DNA of 61,039 nucleotides from the NCBI GenBank assembly GCA_035762005.1, contig DASTQA010000033.1:1-61039 (forward strand). The letters run 5' to 3'. A model generated the notes under the pieces. That model did not search any database. It was not told the DNA's origin and was given only the letters and a program-made list of their open reading frames with translations. The DNA is from JAIBJN01 sp035762005 (GTDB lineage Bacteria > Actinomycetota > Thermoleophilia > Gaiellales > Gaiellaceae). The position numbers and the translations under genes were made by a program. Positions 30,860 through 39,669 of this stretch are shown here, piece by piece (positions within the stretch are counted from its first letter, which is position 1; each line of letters starts with the position of its first letter).

Positions 30860-32479
30860 GTGGCTGGAGAGACAGGGACCGGGACGCGGGCGGCGGGTGC
30901 GTCGCTCGTCCTCCTGACCCTCGCGGCGGGGCAGTTCCTCATGACGCTCGACAGCTCGGTGATGAACGTGTCCATCGCGACGGTCGCGGAGGACGTCGGG
31001 ACGGACGTGAGCGGCATCCAGGGCGCGATCACCGCCTACACGCTCGTGATGGCGACCCTCATGATCACCGGCGGAAAGGTCGGCACCCTCATCGGCTCGA
31101 AGCGGGCGTTCTCGATCGGCTGCGTCGTCTACGGCGCGGGGTCGCTCACGACGTCGCTCGCACCGAGCCTCCCCGTCCTGCTCCTCGGCTGGTCGTTCCT
31201 CGAAGGCGTGGGCGCGGCGTTGATCATGCCCGCGATCGTGTCCCTCGTCGCCGGGAACTTCCCGGCCGAGCGGCGCCCCGCCGCGTACGGGCTCGTCGCG
31301 GCTGCCGGCGCGACCGCGGTCGCCGTCGGGCCGCTGATCGGCGGCTTCGCCACGACGTACTTCTCCTGGCGCTGGGTGTTCGCCGCCGAAGTGCTGATCG
31401 TGGCCGCCATCCTCCTGCTCGCCCGGCGCGTCGCGGATGCCCCGCCCGAGACGAGGCCGCGGATCGACCTCGTCGGCGCGGGGCTCTCGGCGCTCGGGCT
31501 CGGCCTGTTCGTCTTCGGCGTGCTGCGCTCGGGCGTCTGGGGCTGGCTCTCCCCGAAGCCGGGCGCCCCGTCGTGGCTCGGCATCTCCCCCGTCGTGTGG
31601 CTCGTCGTCGCGGGGCTCTTCGTGATCTGGCTTCTCTTCCGCTGGCTGGCCCGCGTGGAGGCGCGGGGCGGCGAGCCGCTCATCCGCCCGGCGATGCTGC
31701 GGAACAGCCAGCTGCGGGGCGGCCTGACGATGTTCTTCTTCCAGTTCCTCGTCCAGGCCGGCGTCTTCTTCGTCGTGCCGCTCTTCCTCTCCGTCGCGCT
31801 CGGTCTCTCGGCGCTCGAGACCGGCGTTCGCCTCCTGCCGCTCTCGGCCGCGCTCCTCGTCGCGGCGATCGGCATCCCGCGGCTCCTGCCCGACGTCTCG
31901 CCCCGTCGCGTCGTCCAGCTCGGGCTCCTCGCGCTCCTCGCCGGAACGGTCGTCCTCCTCGGCGGCCTCGAGCCGGGCGCGGGCCCGGAGATCGTGCTCG
32001 TCCCGATGCTCCTGATCGGCGTCGGGATCGGCTCCCTCGCCTCCCAGCTGGGCGCCGTGACGGTCTCCGCCGTCTCGGACCGGGACAGCGCCGAGGTGGG
32101 AGGGCTCCAGAACACGGCCACGAACCTCGGGGCTTCGCTCGGAACCGCCCTGGCCGGATCCCTTCTGATCGCCGCGCTGACGGCGTCGTTCCTCGCGAAC
32201 GTGGAGGAGAGCCCGGCCATCCCCTCCTCGGTGAAGAGCCGGGCCACGACCGAGCTGGCGGGCGGGGTCCCATTCACCTCGGACGCGGACCTCGAGGAGG
32301 GGCTCGAGGAGGCGGGCGCGAGCTCCGACGTCACGGAGGCCGCGCTCGCTGCCAACAGCGAGGCACGGCTCGACGGCCTGCGCGCGGCGCTCGCGATCCT
32401 GGCCCTGCTCGCGGTCGTGGCCCTCTTCTTCACGCCGAGCATCCCGCGCACCCAGCCGCGCTCGGGGCCGAGCCCCTAG
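30860..32479 (+). CDS. DHA2 family MFS drug/proton antiporter (14-TM)
   Basis: A 539-residue transporter from GTG 30860. The first helix FLMTLDSSVMNVSIATVAEDV carries the DHA2 motif D1 (LDxTVxNVALP-like), and motif A appears as GKVGTLIGSKRAFSIG. Motif C is in AAAGATAVAVGPLIGG. Length and fourteen helices fit DHA2 multidrug exporters. A soluble insert of about 70 residues (VEESPAIPSSVKSRATTELAGG) precedes the last helix. It is probably co-transcribed with the potassium channel, a pairing consistent with ion-coupled stress functions. Confidence 0.94.
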   Translation: MAGETGTGTRAAGASLVLLTLAAGQFLMTLDSSVMNVSIATVAEDVGTDVSGIQGAITAYTLVMATLMITGGKVGTLIGSKRAFSIGCVVYGAGSLTTSLAPSLPVLLLGWSFLEGVGAALIMPAIVSLVAGNFPAERRPAAYGLVAAAGATAVAVGPLIGGFATTYFSWRWVFAAEVLIVAAILLLARRVADAPPETRPRIDLVGAGLSALGLGLFVFGVLRSGVWGWLSPKPGAPSWLGISPVVWLVVAGLFVIWLLFRWLARVEARGGEPLIRPAMLRNSQLRGGLTMFFFQFLVQAGVFFVVPLFLSVALGLSALETGVRLLPLSAALLVAAIGIPRLLPDVSPRRVVQLGLLALLAGTVVLLGGLEPGAGPEIVLVPMLLIGVGIGSLASQLGAVTVSAVSDRDSAEVGGLQNTATNLGASLGTALAGSLLIAALTASFLANVEESPAIPSSVKSRATTELAGGVPFTSDADLEEGLEEAGASSDVTEAALAANSEARLDGLRAALAILALLAVVALFFTPSIPRTQPRSGPSP

Positions 32480-32567
32480 AGGGGCGAGAGTACCGCCCCA
32501 ACCCGCGGCGCCCTGGGGTCTGCGCGTTCCGGTGCTCCGCGTCGCCGGGGACGAGCCGGACGATCGC

Positions 32568-33500
32568 TCAGCCGTTCCCGGCGCACCGGAAGCCCACGTT
32601 CCCGGTCGAGGAGTCCGGCGTCGAACCCTGCCGCGCGGCGACGCGATAGCGCCTGCAATACGAATGGTGGCAGAGATGCGAGCCGCCCTTCTGCGTCCTG
32701 TGCGTCCCGTCCGGCGGCCCCTTCGGATCACGTCTCCTGTCGTGCCGGCGGAAGGTCGGATGGAACCAGTCCGCCGTCCACTCCCACACGTTGCCCGTCA
32801 TGTTGTGGAGGCCGTAGCCGTTCGGAGGGAACGCGTTGACCGGCGCCGTGCCCGCGAAGCCGTCCTCCTCGGTGTCCCGGGCCGGGAACTCGCCCTGCCA
32901 GACGTTCATTCGATGCTCCCCGCCCGGCTCGAGCTCGTCGCCCCAAGGGTAGACCTGGCGCCCGAGTCCGCCACGCGCGGCGAGCTCCCATTCCGCCTCC
33001 GAGGGGAGCCTCGCTCCGGCCCAGAGGCAGTAGGCGTCGGCGTCGTGCCACGAGACGTGGACGACGGGATGGTCGCGCCGACGATCAGCGAGCGACGAGT
33101 GCGGTCCCTCCGGATGCCGCCAGTCCGCGCCGTCGACCTTCCGCCACCATGGGGCGTGCGCAACGCCCTCGGTCGGGGGGAAGTCGTCGGGGAGATAGCC
33201 GGCGAAGACGAACGACCAGCCGAACCGCTCCGCCTCCGTGACGTAGCCCGTCTTCTCGACGAAGCGGGAGAAGTCCGCGTTGGAGACGGCGCACGCGTCG
33301 ATCGAGAAGGGGAGGACATCGACCTCCTTGACGGGCCCCTCCCCGTCTTCGGGATAGGCCCAGCGGTCCTCGCTCCCGATCACGACCAGGCCTCCGTCGA
33401 GCCGCACCATGCCCTCGGTCGAGCGGCCGCGTGCCACGACCGCGGGCGGCCGTCCCCGCACGGGCCGGCCGCTGGAAGGGGCGCAGCAGGACGGTGGCAT
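32568..33500 (-). CDS. Formylglycine-generating enzyme family protein (sulfatase activator)
   Basis: A 310-residue SUMF1/EgtB-type protein. Motifs: MVRLDGGLVVIGSEDR, HPVVHVSWHDADAYCLWAGARLPSEAEWELAARGG, GYGLHNMTGNVWEWTADWF, and the paired active-site cysteines in SHLCHHSYCRRYRVAAR (two Cys four residues apart, as in copper-dependent FGEs), ending NVGFRCA. It would oxidise the CxPxR cysteine of a sulfatase to formylglycine. The start ATG immediately follows the TAG of the sulfatase gene, so enzyme and activator are one operon. Confidence 0.95.
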   Translation of the reverse strand: MPPSCCAPSSGRPVRGRPPAVVARGRSTEGMVRLDGGLVVIGSEDRWAYPEDGEGPVKEVDVLPFSIDACAVSNADFSRFVEKTGYVTEAERFGWSFVFAGYLPDDFPPTEGVAHAPWWRKVDGADWRHPEGPHSSLADRRRDHPVVHVSWHDADAYCLWAGARLPSEAEWELAARGGLGRQVYPWGDELEPGGEHRMNVWQGEFPARDTEEDGFAGTAPVNAFPPNGYGLHNMTGNVWEWTADWFHPTFRRHDRRRDPKGPPDGTHRTQKGGSHLCHHSYCRRYRVAARQGSTPDSSTGNVGFRCAGNG

Positions 33501-35867
33501 CTACTGTCTTGCCAGCGCGATCTGCAGGCGCTCCTCGGGAGAGATGAGGTGGTCCACGTCTTCCGCAGCGGCGTCGACGTCGATCTGGACCCAGTTCACC
33601 GTGCCGCGGAAGCGGCTGGTCTCGGCCGTGTAGTCGTTCGTGACGGGGGACGCGGTGTCCGAGCCGATGTCGGCCGTCTCGTCGGCCGAGAAGATCATCG
33701 GCACCGTCGCCTCGACGCGCCCCTCCCCCACCTTCTCCCCGTCGACGTAGAGGCTCACCGTGCCACCCTTGGCGAGCCCGCCGCCGTCGTAGGCGAACTC
33801 CATCCGGACCTGGTGCCTCCCGGCCGGGATGGCCGACTCGGCCTCGACCGTGAAGAGCCGCAGGCCGAGGAAGTTGTACGCGTACTTCGGGACACCCTCC
33901 TTCACGTACAGACTCCAGCCGGCGTAGGCGCCGCCCTGCGCGATGATCACGCCCTCCGCGCTCGGCCCGTCGACCTCGAGCTCGGCCGTGACGGCGTGCG
34001 ACTTGTTCTTGATGTTCAGTACGGTGTTCTCCGACAGGCGGCCCATCCCGCCGAAGAGCAGCTGTGAGGCGCCCGTCATGAGCTGCGGCCGCCCTGCGAG
34101 GTCCGGGTTGAATCGCTCGATTCGTCGGTCGTCGAGTGGAAGCACGTTGTACTTGACCGCTTCGTCGTGCCAGAGCTGTTGCAGCTCCGCGAGCTTCTCC
34201 GGCATCTCCGAGGCGAGATCGTGCGCCTGGGTCCAGTCGGTTCTCGTGTCGTACAGCTCCCACACGTCGTCGTCGAACTGCGGCATGTCGCCGGACACGA
34301 GCCAGGGTGTCGAATGACGGGTGACTGCCGCCCAGCCGTCGTGGTAGATGCCGCGATTGCAGAACATCTCGAAGTACTGGGTGGTGTGGCGGTCGGCCGC
34401 GCCGGCGTCGTCGAACGCGTAGCGCATGCTCACACCCTCGTACGGCGTCTGGGAGATGCCGTTGACGGATCTCGGTTCAGGGATTCCGGCCGCGTCGAGC
34501 ACCGTCGGCGCGATGTCGATCACGTGATGAAACTGCTGCCGTACCTCTCCTCGCGCCCGAAAGCCTCGTGGCCAGTGGACGATCGTGCCGTTTCGCGTAC
34601 CGCCCCAGTGTGAGGCAACCTGCTTCGTCCACTGGTACGGCGTGTCCATGGCATGCGCCCAGCCGACTGCGTAGTGGTTGTTCGCCGCGGCCGTGCCGAG
34701 CTCGTCCAGGCGCGAGGCCAAGAACTCCGGTGTCTCGAGGTCGCTCGCCCCGTTGAAGACGATGGTCTCGTTGAACGTCCCGTTCACGGTCCCCTCTGCG
34801 CTCGCGCCGTTGTCGCCGACGATGTAGTAGACGAGCGTGTCCTCGAGGACGCCGAGATCCTCGAGGGCGTCGACGAGCCGCCCCACGTGGTGATCCGTGT
34901 GCTCGAGGAAGCCGGCGTAGACCTCCATCTGCCGGGCGAGAACCGGCTTGAGCTCGTCGGCCATGTCCGCCCACGCCGGGATCTCCTCGTGCCGGGCGGT
35001 GAGGGTGGCGTCGGGTGGTACGACGCCCAGCTCCCGCTGGCGCGCGAAGGTCTCCTCGCGCAGCGCGTCCCAGCCCCGGTCGAAACGGCCCTTGTACCTG
35101 TCCGACCACTCCGTCGGGACGTGATGCGGGGCATGGGTCGCTCCGGGCGCGAAGTAGACGAAGAAGGGCTTGTCGGACATGAGCGCCTGCTGTTGGCGGA
35201 TCCAGCTGATCGCCCTGTTGGTCATGTCCTCCGTGAAGTGGTAGCCCTCTTCCGGCGTCTTCTCGGGTTCGACCGGAGTCGTGCCGTCGTAGATCGCCGG
35301 GTAGTACTGGTTCGTCTCGCCCGCGACGAAGCCGTAGAAGTGCTCGAAGCCCCCGCCCCCGGTCGGCCAGGCGTCGAACGGGCCCAGGGGGCTGGTCTCC
35401 CACACCGGCACCTCGTGGCACTTCCCGAACTGTGCCGTGGAGTAGCCGTTGAGCCTGAGGGTCTCGGCGAGTGGCGCGCAGGTGTTCGGCCGGATCGAGC
35501 TGTAGCCGGGCGCCGACGTCGCGATCTCCGTGATGCCTCCCATCCCGACCGAGTGGTGGTTTCGCCCCGTGAGCAGAGCCTGTCGCGTCGGCGAGCAGAG
35601 CGCGGTCGTGTGGAAGCGGCTGAGCTTGAGGCCGTTCGCAGCCAGGCGCTCGGCCGTCGGCGTCGAGCACGGGCCGCCGAAGGCGCTGGAGGCGCCGAAG
35701 CCGACGTCGTCGAGCAGGACGATGAGGACGTTGGGGGCCTCCGCGGGCGGCCGCAGCGGCTCGATGGGCGCGAACTTCGCCTCGGGCTCCTTCGCGTCCT
35801 CGTACACCGGCCCCGCGTACGGCCGGTCCGGAATGGGAAGGTGATCGCGGACGAGCTTCTCGGGCAT
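33501..35867 (-). CDS. Arylsulfatase
   Basis: A 788-residue sulfatase from ATG 35867 (AGGAG upstream). Metal-binding Asp pair in NVLIVLLDDVGFG; the modification site is Cys91-Ser-Pro-Thr-Arg95 followed by QALLTGRNHHSVGMG. Further conserved segments are FFVYFAPGATHAPHH, YYIVGDNGASAEG and VASHWGGTRNG. The C-terminal 200 residues form a beta-sandwich. No signal peptide is evident, so it is cytosolic or exported by another route. Hydrolyses sulfate esters; the substrate is unknown. The longer frame above the ATG reads into pseudogene sequence. Palindrome site 6 is 91 bases upstream; the activating enzyme follows directly. Confidence 0.96.
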   Translation of the reverse strand: MPEKLVRDHLPIPDRPYAGPVYEDAKEPEAKFAPIEPLRPPAEAPNVLIVLLDDVGFGASSAFGGPCSTPTAERLAANGLKLSRFHTTALCSPTRQALLTGRNHHSVGMGGITEIATSAPGYSSIRPNTCAPLAETLRLNGYSTAQFGKCHEVPVWETSPLGPFDAWPTGGGGFEHFYGFVAGETNQYYPAIYDGTTPVEPEKTPEEGYHFTEDMTNRAISWIRQQQALMSDKPFFVYFAPGATHAPHHVPTEWSDRYKGRFDRGWDALREETFARQRELGVVPPDATLTARHEEIPAWADMADELKPVLARQMEVYAGFLEHTDHHVGRLVDALEDLGVLEDTLVYYIVGDNGASAEGTVNGTFNETIVFNGASDLETPEFLASRLDELGTAAANNHYAVGWAHAMDTPYQWTKQVASHWGGTRNGTIVHWPRGFRARGEVRQQFHHVIDIAPTVLDAAGIPEPRSVNGISQTPYEGVSMRYAFDDAGAADRHTTQYFEMFCNRGIYHDGWAAVTRHSTPWLVSGDMPQFDDDVWELYDTRTDWTQAHDLASEMPEKLAELQQLWHDEAVKYNVLPLDDRRIERFNPDLAGRPQLMTGASQLLFGGMGRLSENTVLNIKNKSHAVTAELEVDGPSAEGVIIAQGGAYAGWSLYVKEGVPKYAYNFLGLRLFTVEAESAIPAGRHQVRMEFAYDGGGLAKGGTVSLYVDGEKVGEGRVEATVPMIFSADETADIGSDTASPVTNDYTAETSRFRGTVNWVQIDVDAAAEDVDHLISPEERLQIALARQ

Positions 35868-35957
35868 CTGGGCTCCTCGTGTGCGCGTGACGAGTAGGAC
35901 GGGCTCGGTCACGATCCTGCCGCGTGCCCCGACGCCCGACACCACCCGCGGCGTCCG

Positions 35958-35971
35958 CTCACCTGGGTGAA
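35958..35971 (-). promoter_or_regulatory. CACCCGGGTG-type palindrome, site 6
   Basis: TTCACCCAGGTGAG toward the sulfatase gene, then 10 bases, then GGGTGGTGTC. One inner base differs from the consensus. Confidence 0.7.
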
Positions 35972-36300
35972 TCCGAGGCCGACGCGGCGCGAGATCGAGG
36001 TAGGCGAGGACCGTGAGCGCGACGCTCGCGACGATGCCGGCGAGCGGCGGAGAGCCGCTGAAGGCGAGGAGCTCGAAGTCGATGTCGACGAGCGTCACGG
36101 CGATGAAGACGGCGGAGACGACGAGCAGGACGGACACGGTGGGCGACTGCACCCGGTCGACGGACCGTGCGCCGACGACGCTGATCACTCGAGACCCCGA
36201 CCGCGGCGCCGGCGATCGCGCCCCCTCGCCGAGTGAGGGCGAAGATGCCGGCGCCCACCATCGTCCCGATCCCGAGGAACGCGGCGCCGCGGATGCTCAT
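35959..36300 (-). pseudogene. Remnant of an APC-family amino acid permease
   Basis: The first 33 residues, IRGAAFLGIGTMVGAGIFAL and then RRGGAIAGAAV, are the TM1 hallmark of APC permeases (GIGTMVGAGIFALLG). The frame is then lost. A second frame in the same block reads VGARSVDRVQSPTVSVLLVV and then DIDFELLAFSGSPPLAG and a further helix, resembling the later helices of the same family. About 300 central residues are missing, so this is a deleted, frameshifted gene. A degraded copy of the palindrome lies upstream. Confidence 0.75.
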
Positions 36301-36368
36301 CGCCTACGTCGGCCCGTCACCCTCGACAGGCTCGACACGCGGCGTCTCGCTCATGGCGTCGTCGCCGA

Positions 36369-36382
36369 TTCACCCCGGTGAC
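36369..36382 (-). promoter_or_regulatory. Degenerate CACCCGGGTG-type site 7
   Basis: GTCACCGGGGTGAA toward the APC pseudogene, with two departures from the palindrome; the box expected 10 bases further on is absent. Only one inner half remains, consistent with decay together with the gene. Confidence 0.4.
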
Positions 36383-36431
36383 GCGGGCTTCCGCCGCCGG
36401 CCGGTGCGACCGGCTACGTCGCGGAGCGTCT

Positions 36432-36845
36432 TCACGGCCTCGCTTCGAGAGGACGGCTCAGCGCCCAGATGACCCACACGGCGAGCGCGATCATGAGCAG
36501 GGACCAGAACGGGTAGTAGGGGAGGAAGAAAAAGTTGACGAACGCGCTCACGACGGCGAGCGCGATGCCGATCACGCGCGCCCACGTCGCTCCCGAGAAG
36601 ACGTAGAGCCCGCCCAGGGCCACGAGGATGCCGCCGATGAGGTGGATCCACCCCCAGCCGGTCACGTCGAACTCGAACGTGTAGTTCCGTGCCACGACGT
36701 AGAACTCGTCGTCGAGGAGGGCGACGAGCCCTGCGACCGCGTGGAAGAGGCCGACCATGAGCATGATCACGCCGGCGAAGACCGTCCCTCCGATCGCCCA
36801 CCCGCTTACGGGCCGTGCGCTCGTTCCGGGATCGTGTGCCGTCAT
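36432..36845 (-). CDS. DUF7144 family membrane protein
   Basis: A 137-residue protein from ATG 36845, preceded by GAGAGGAGCC. Four helices: TVFAGVIMLMVGLFHAVAGLVALL, WGWIHLIGGILVALGGLYVFSG, WARVIGIALAVVSAFVNFFFL and LLMIALAVWVIWAL. The VAGLVALLDDEFYV and FDVTGWGWIHL segments identify DUF7144, most similar in layout to the protein at 16782. Expressed away from palindrome site 8 (85 bases upstream). Function unknown. Confidence 0.85.
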   Translation of the reverse strand: MTAHDPGTSARPVSGWAIGGTVFAGVIMLMVGLFHAVAGLVALLDDEFYVVARNYTFEFDVTGWGWIHLIGGILVALGGLYVFSGATWARVIGIALAVVSAFVNFFFLPYYPFWSLLMIALAVWVIWALSRPLEARP

Positions 36846-36929
36846 CGTTGGCTCCTCTCGCTCGCTGAGACGCTTGTGGCAGGGAGGGTCACGCGGACAC
36901 GGGGGGTGCGTCATCGCCCGCAGTGCGCG

Positions 36930-36943
36930 TTCACCCGGGTGAG
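36930..36943. promoter_or_regulatory. CACCCGGGTG-type palindrome, site 8 (divergent)
   Basis: TTCACCCGGGTGAG between divergent genes. Toward 36994: 10 bases then GGGCGAGGAC. Toward 36845: 10 bases then GGGCGATGAC. Both flanks carry the third box. Confidence 0.85.
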
Positions 36944-36993
36944 TCGGGCGTGAGGGCGAGGACTTCCCGGGGCCCGCACCGGACGCTCTCTCC

Positions 36994-37251
36994 ATGCGGA
37001 AGCGCTACGCCGCCCGCACAGGGACATCCGCCGTCGGCTACAGGATCGTCGTTCGGGGGACGATCCGCGAGCCGCCGGTCGGGCCCCTGGAAGGAATGAG
37101 GATCGAGGCCGCCGGAGAGGAGTCCGTGCTGGTGGGGGATGTGGTCGACCAGGCCCAGCTCCAGGGGCTCATCGGCTGGCTCAGCGATCTCGGCGTCGAG
37201 ATCGTGAGCATCAACCCGCTCGGCGGCGCCCGTCCCACCCTCGGGTCGTAG
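36994..37251 (+). CDS. Conserved small protein of unknown function
   Basis: Eighty-five residues. It reads YRIVVRGTIREPPVGPLEGM, then ESVLVGDVVDQAQLQGLIGWLSDLGVEIVSINPL, an alpha-beta sandwich pattern I recall from many actinobacterial genomes without a named family. No membrane segment or catalytic motif. The palindrome is 51 bases before the ATG and it stands alone. Possibly a small sensor or adaptor; function not assigned. Confidence 0.8.
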   Translation: MRKRYAARTGTSAVGYRIVVRGTIREPPVGPLEGMRIEAAGEESVLVGDVVDQAQLQGLIGWLSDLGVEIVSINPLGGARPTLGS

Positions 37252-37288
37252 AGAGGAGCGCCGGTGGCTCTTCGACGGGCCTTCACGC

Positions 37289-37302
37289 CTCACCTGGGTG
37301 AT
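37289..37302 (+). promoter_or_regulatory. CACCCGGGTG-type palindrome, site 9
   Basis: CTCACCTGGGTGAT, then 10 bases, then GGGTGTGGTAC, 54 bases before the AI-2E gene. Two departures from perfect symmetry. Confidence 0.7.
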
Positions 37303-37355
37303 CGAGGCGGACGGGTGTGGTACTGCGGGAGCTTTCGGCGCATACTCGACGGGCG

Positions 37356-38462
37356 ATGACCTCCATCGAACCCCGACCGCGGACCACGCCACGGTCGCAA
37401 ACGGCCGAGGGAGGAAGCACGAGCGCGCGAGGCGTCGCGTCGGCGACCCTCGTCGTCGTCGCCGTGGTGCTCGTCGTCGCCGCGGCGCTCGTCGGCCTCT
37501 GGCTCGTCCGCGAGACGATCACCTGGCTCGTGGCCGCGGGCTTCCTCGCGTTCTCGATCGAGCCGCTCGTGCGGATGTTCCAGCGCCGCCGTCTGGGCCG
37601 CGGCGCGGCAACGGCGCTCGCCTTCCTCGTGATCGCGGCGGGGATCCTCGTCTTCGCGTTCGCGATCATCCCTCCGGTCGTCGACGGCGCGAGAGGCCTG
37701 GCCGACCGGATCCCGGCCTACGTCGAGCAGCTCCAGGACACCTCGGCGTCGGACGCGCTGAACGCGGACGGCGCCATCGAGAGCACCGGAGACGCGGCGC
37801 AGGACGCCGGCGACTTCTTCGCGCGGGCGAACTCCGTCCTCGACGCGGTCGGGGCGATCGCGTCCGGCGGCTTCGCCGCGTTCATGATCTTCACGTTCAC
37901 GCTCTACTTCCTCGTCTACGGCCGCGATCTCGTCGGCCGCGTCGAGGCGAGGCTCGCCCCGTACGCCCGGCGTCCGTTCCGCCGCGCCCTCGCCGAGACC
38001 TACGACATGAACCAGGGCTACTGGTACGGCAAGTTCCTCATCGGCGTGATCGCCGGGCTGACGACCTTCGTGACGATGAAGCTCCTGGGCCTGCCCTTCG
38101 CCGCGCCGCTCTCGCTCTTCGTCGGGATCACCGACCTGATCCCCAACATCGGCGCGACGCTCGGGACGATCCCCGTCGTCCTCGTCGGGTTGCTCGAGGA
38201 GCCCTGGAAGGGCGTCGTCGCCGGCGCCGTCCTCATCCTCTACCAGCAGGTCGAGAACAACCTCATCACGCCGAAGGTGTTCAAGAAGACCGTCGAGATC
38301 CACCCCTTCCTCTCCGTCGTGACCGTGATCGTGTTCACGGCGCTCTTCGGGATCGTCGGCGCGCTCGTCGCCGTGCCCGTGACGAAGGCGATCCAGATCG
38401 CGGTCGACGCCGTCCAGGAGGCTCGGGAGGCGAGGCCCGAGACCTCCGCCGTGGACGGCTGA
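37356..38462 (+). CDS. AI-2E family transporter
   Basis: A 368-residue membrane protein with about eight helices of the PerM/TqsA/YdiK type. Visible are ETITWLVAAGFLAFSIEPLVRMF, a periplasmic helical insert, the MNQGYWYGKFLIGVIAGLTTFVTMKLLGLPFA segment, ITDLIPNIGATLGTIPVVLVGL, and the highly conserved YQQVENNLITPKV. Substrate unproven for this family; some export AI-2 or act as sodium/proton antiporters. It leads a plus-strand operon of four genes from palindrome site 9. Confidence 0.93.
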   Translation: MTSIEPRPRTTPRSQTAEGGSTSARGVASATLVVVAVVLVVAAALVGLWLVRETITWLVAAGFLAFSIEPLVRMFQRRRLGRGAATALAFLVIAAGILVFAFAIIPPVVDGARGLADRIPAYVEQLQDTSASDALNADGAIESTGDAAQDAGDFFARANSVLDAVGAIASGGFAAFMIFTFTLYFLVYGRDLVGRVEARLAPYARRPFRRALAETYDMNQGYWYGKFLIGVIAGLTTFVTMKLLGLPFAAPLSLFVGITDLIPNIGATLGTIPVVLVGLLEEPWKGVVAGAVLILYQQVENNLITPKVFKKTVEIHPFLSVVTVIVFTALFGIVGALVAVPVTKAIQIAVDAVQEAREARPETSAVDG

Positions 38463-38469
38463 GACGGCG

Positions 38470-39669
38470 ATGCCGGACTCGGCCTCGGCCGGAACCTCGG
38501 CGCTCCTGCCGCTCGGCGAGCGCTCGCGCGTGCGGCGACTCGCCGTGGTCGCGGGCTGGATCGGCGGCATCGCGATCGTCGTCGCCTTCCTCGGCGTGCT
38601 CGGCGTCGACGTCGTCGGCTGGCTCGAGAGCCTGTGGGACATCCTCACCGAGATCTCCTTGCCCTACCTGGTCGCCGGCCTGGCGCTCCAGACGGTGCAG
38701 ACGACGCTCACGGCGGTGGGCTGGTACGCGATCCTGCGCGCCGGGTATCCAGGCGCGCCGCTCGCGTACCGCCACGTCCTCGCCGCCTACGCCGCGGGCA
38801 TCGCCCTGAACGGGTTCCTGCCGGCGAACATCGGCACGCTGGTCATGCTCCTCATGTTCCTGGCGATCGTCGCCGGCGCGACGCTCCCCGGGGTGCTCGG
38901 GGCGATGGTCGTGCAGAAGATCTTCTTCACCGTCGCCGGAACGGCGGTCTACCTCTACCTCTTCCTCTCGGTCCCGGGTTCCTTCGAGCTGCAGCTCGGC
39001 CTGCCGCACGACCACCCGGTGCTCGTCCTCTCCGTCGTCGTCGGCGGGCTCGGGCTGCTCGTCGTGCTCGGTCGCATCTTCTGGCGCAAGCTGCAGGGTC
39101 TCTGGGCGAACGCGAAGGAGGGCGGTGCCATCCTGGCGACGCCGCGACGGTACACCGTGAGGGTCGTCGCCCCGTCCTTCGCCGCCTGGGTCGCGAAGCT
39201 CGGCGTCATCGCGGTCTTCCTGGCGGCGTACAGCATTCCCGTGACGTTCCACACGGTCATGTCGGTCGTCGGAGGCAACTCGCTCGCCAACACCGTCTCT
39301 GCCACTCCGGGCGGCATCGGGGTGAACCAGGCCGTGAACGCCGCCGCGCTCAATGACGTCACGGACACGGCGACGGCGACCGCCTACTCGATCGGGCAGC
39401 AGCTCGCCGTCACCGCGTGGAACGTCGTCTTCGCCCTCGCCGTCGTCGTCTGGGCCTTCGGCTGGACGGGAGGCCGGCAGCTCGTCGAGGAGTCGTACGC
39501 CGACGCGAAGGCGAAGGCTGCCGAGCAGAAGGCCGAGCGTGCAGCCCGGCGGGAGGCGAAGAGCGCCGAAGGAACGGCGTCCCGGGACGGTCGGCGGTTG
39601 CTTCGCCGCAGGCGCCTCGCCTCCGAGCCGGGCTCGGACGGCCATGACGACGGGGAGGCGCGCCCGTGA
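38470..39669 (+). CDS. Lysylphosphatidylglycerol synthase TM region / flippase-like domain protein
   Basis: A 399-residue integral protein of the YbhN/LPG_synthase_TM class. About eight helices, with AAYAAGIALNGFLPANIGTLVMLLMFL and the later SATPGGIGVNQAVNAAALNDV, the glycine-rich motif of this flippase-like family. The C-terminus is a lysine/alanine-rich cytoplasmic tail of about 60 residues. No aminoacyl transferase domain is present. Probably lipid translocation. It overlaps the next gene by four bases. Confidence 0.88.
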   Translation: MPDSASAGTSALLPLGERSRVRRLAVVAGWIGGIAIVVAFLGVLGVDVVGWLESLWDILTEISLPYLVAGLALQTVQTTLTAVGWYAILRAGYPGAPLAYRHVLAAYAAGIALNGFLPANIGTLVMLLMFLAIVAGATLPGVLGAMVVQKIFFTVAGTAVYLYLFLSVPGSFELQLGLPHDHPVLVLSVVVGGLGLLVVLGRIFWRKLQGLWANAKEGGAILATPRRYTVRVVAPSFAAWVAKLGVIAVFLAAYSIPVTFHTVMSVVGGNSLANTVSATPGGIGVNQAVNAAALNDVTDTATATAYSIGQQLAVTAWNVVFALAVVVWAFGWTGGRQLVEESYADAKAKAAEQKAERAARREAKSAEGTASRDGRRLLRRRRLASEPGSDGHDDGEARP

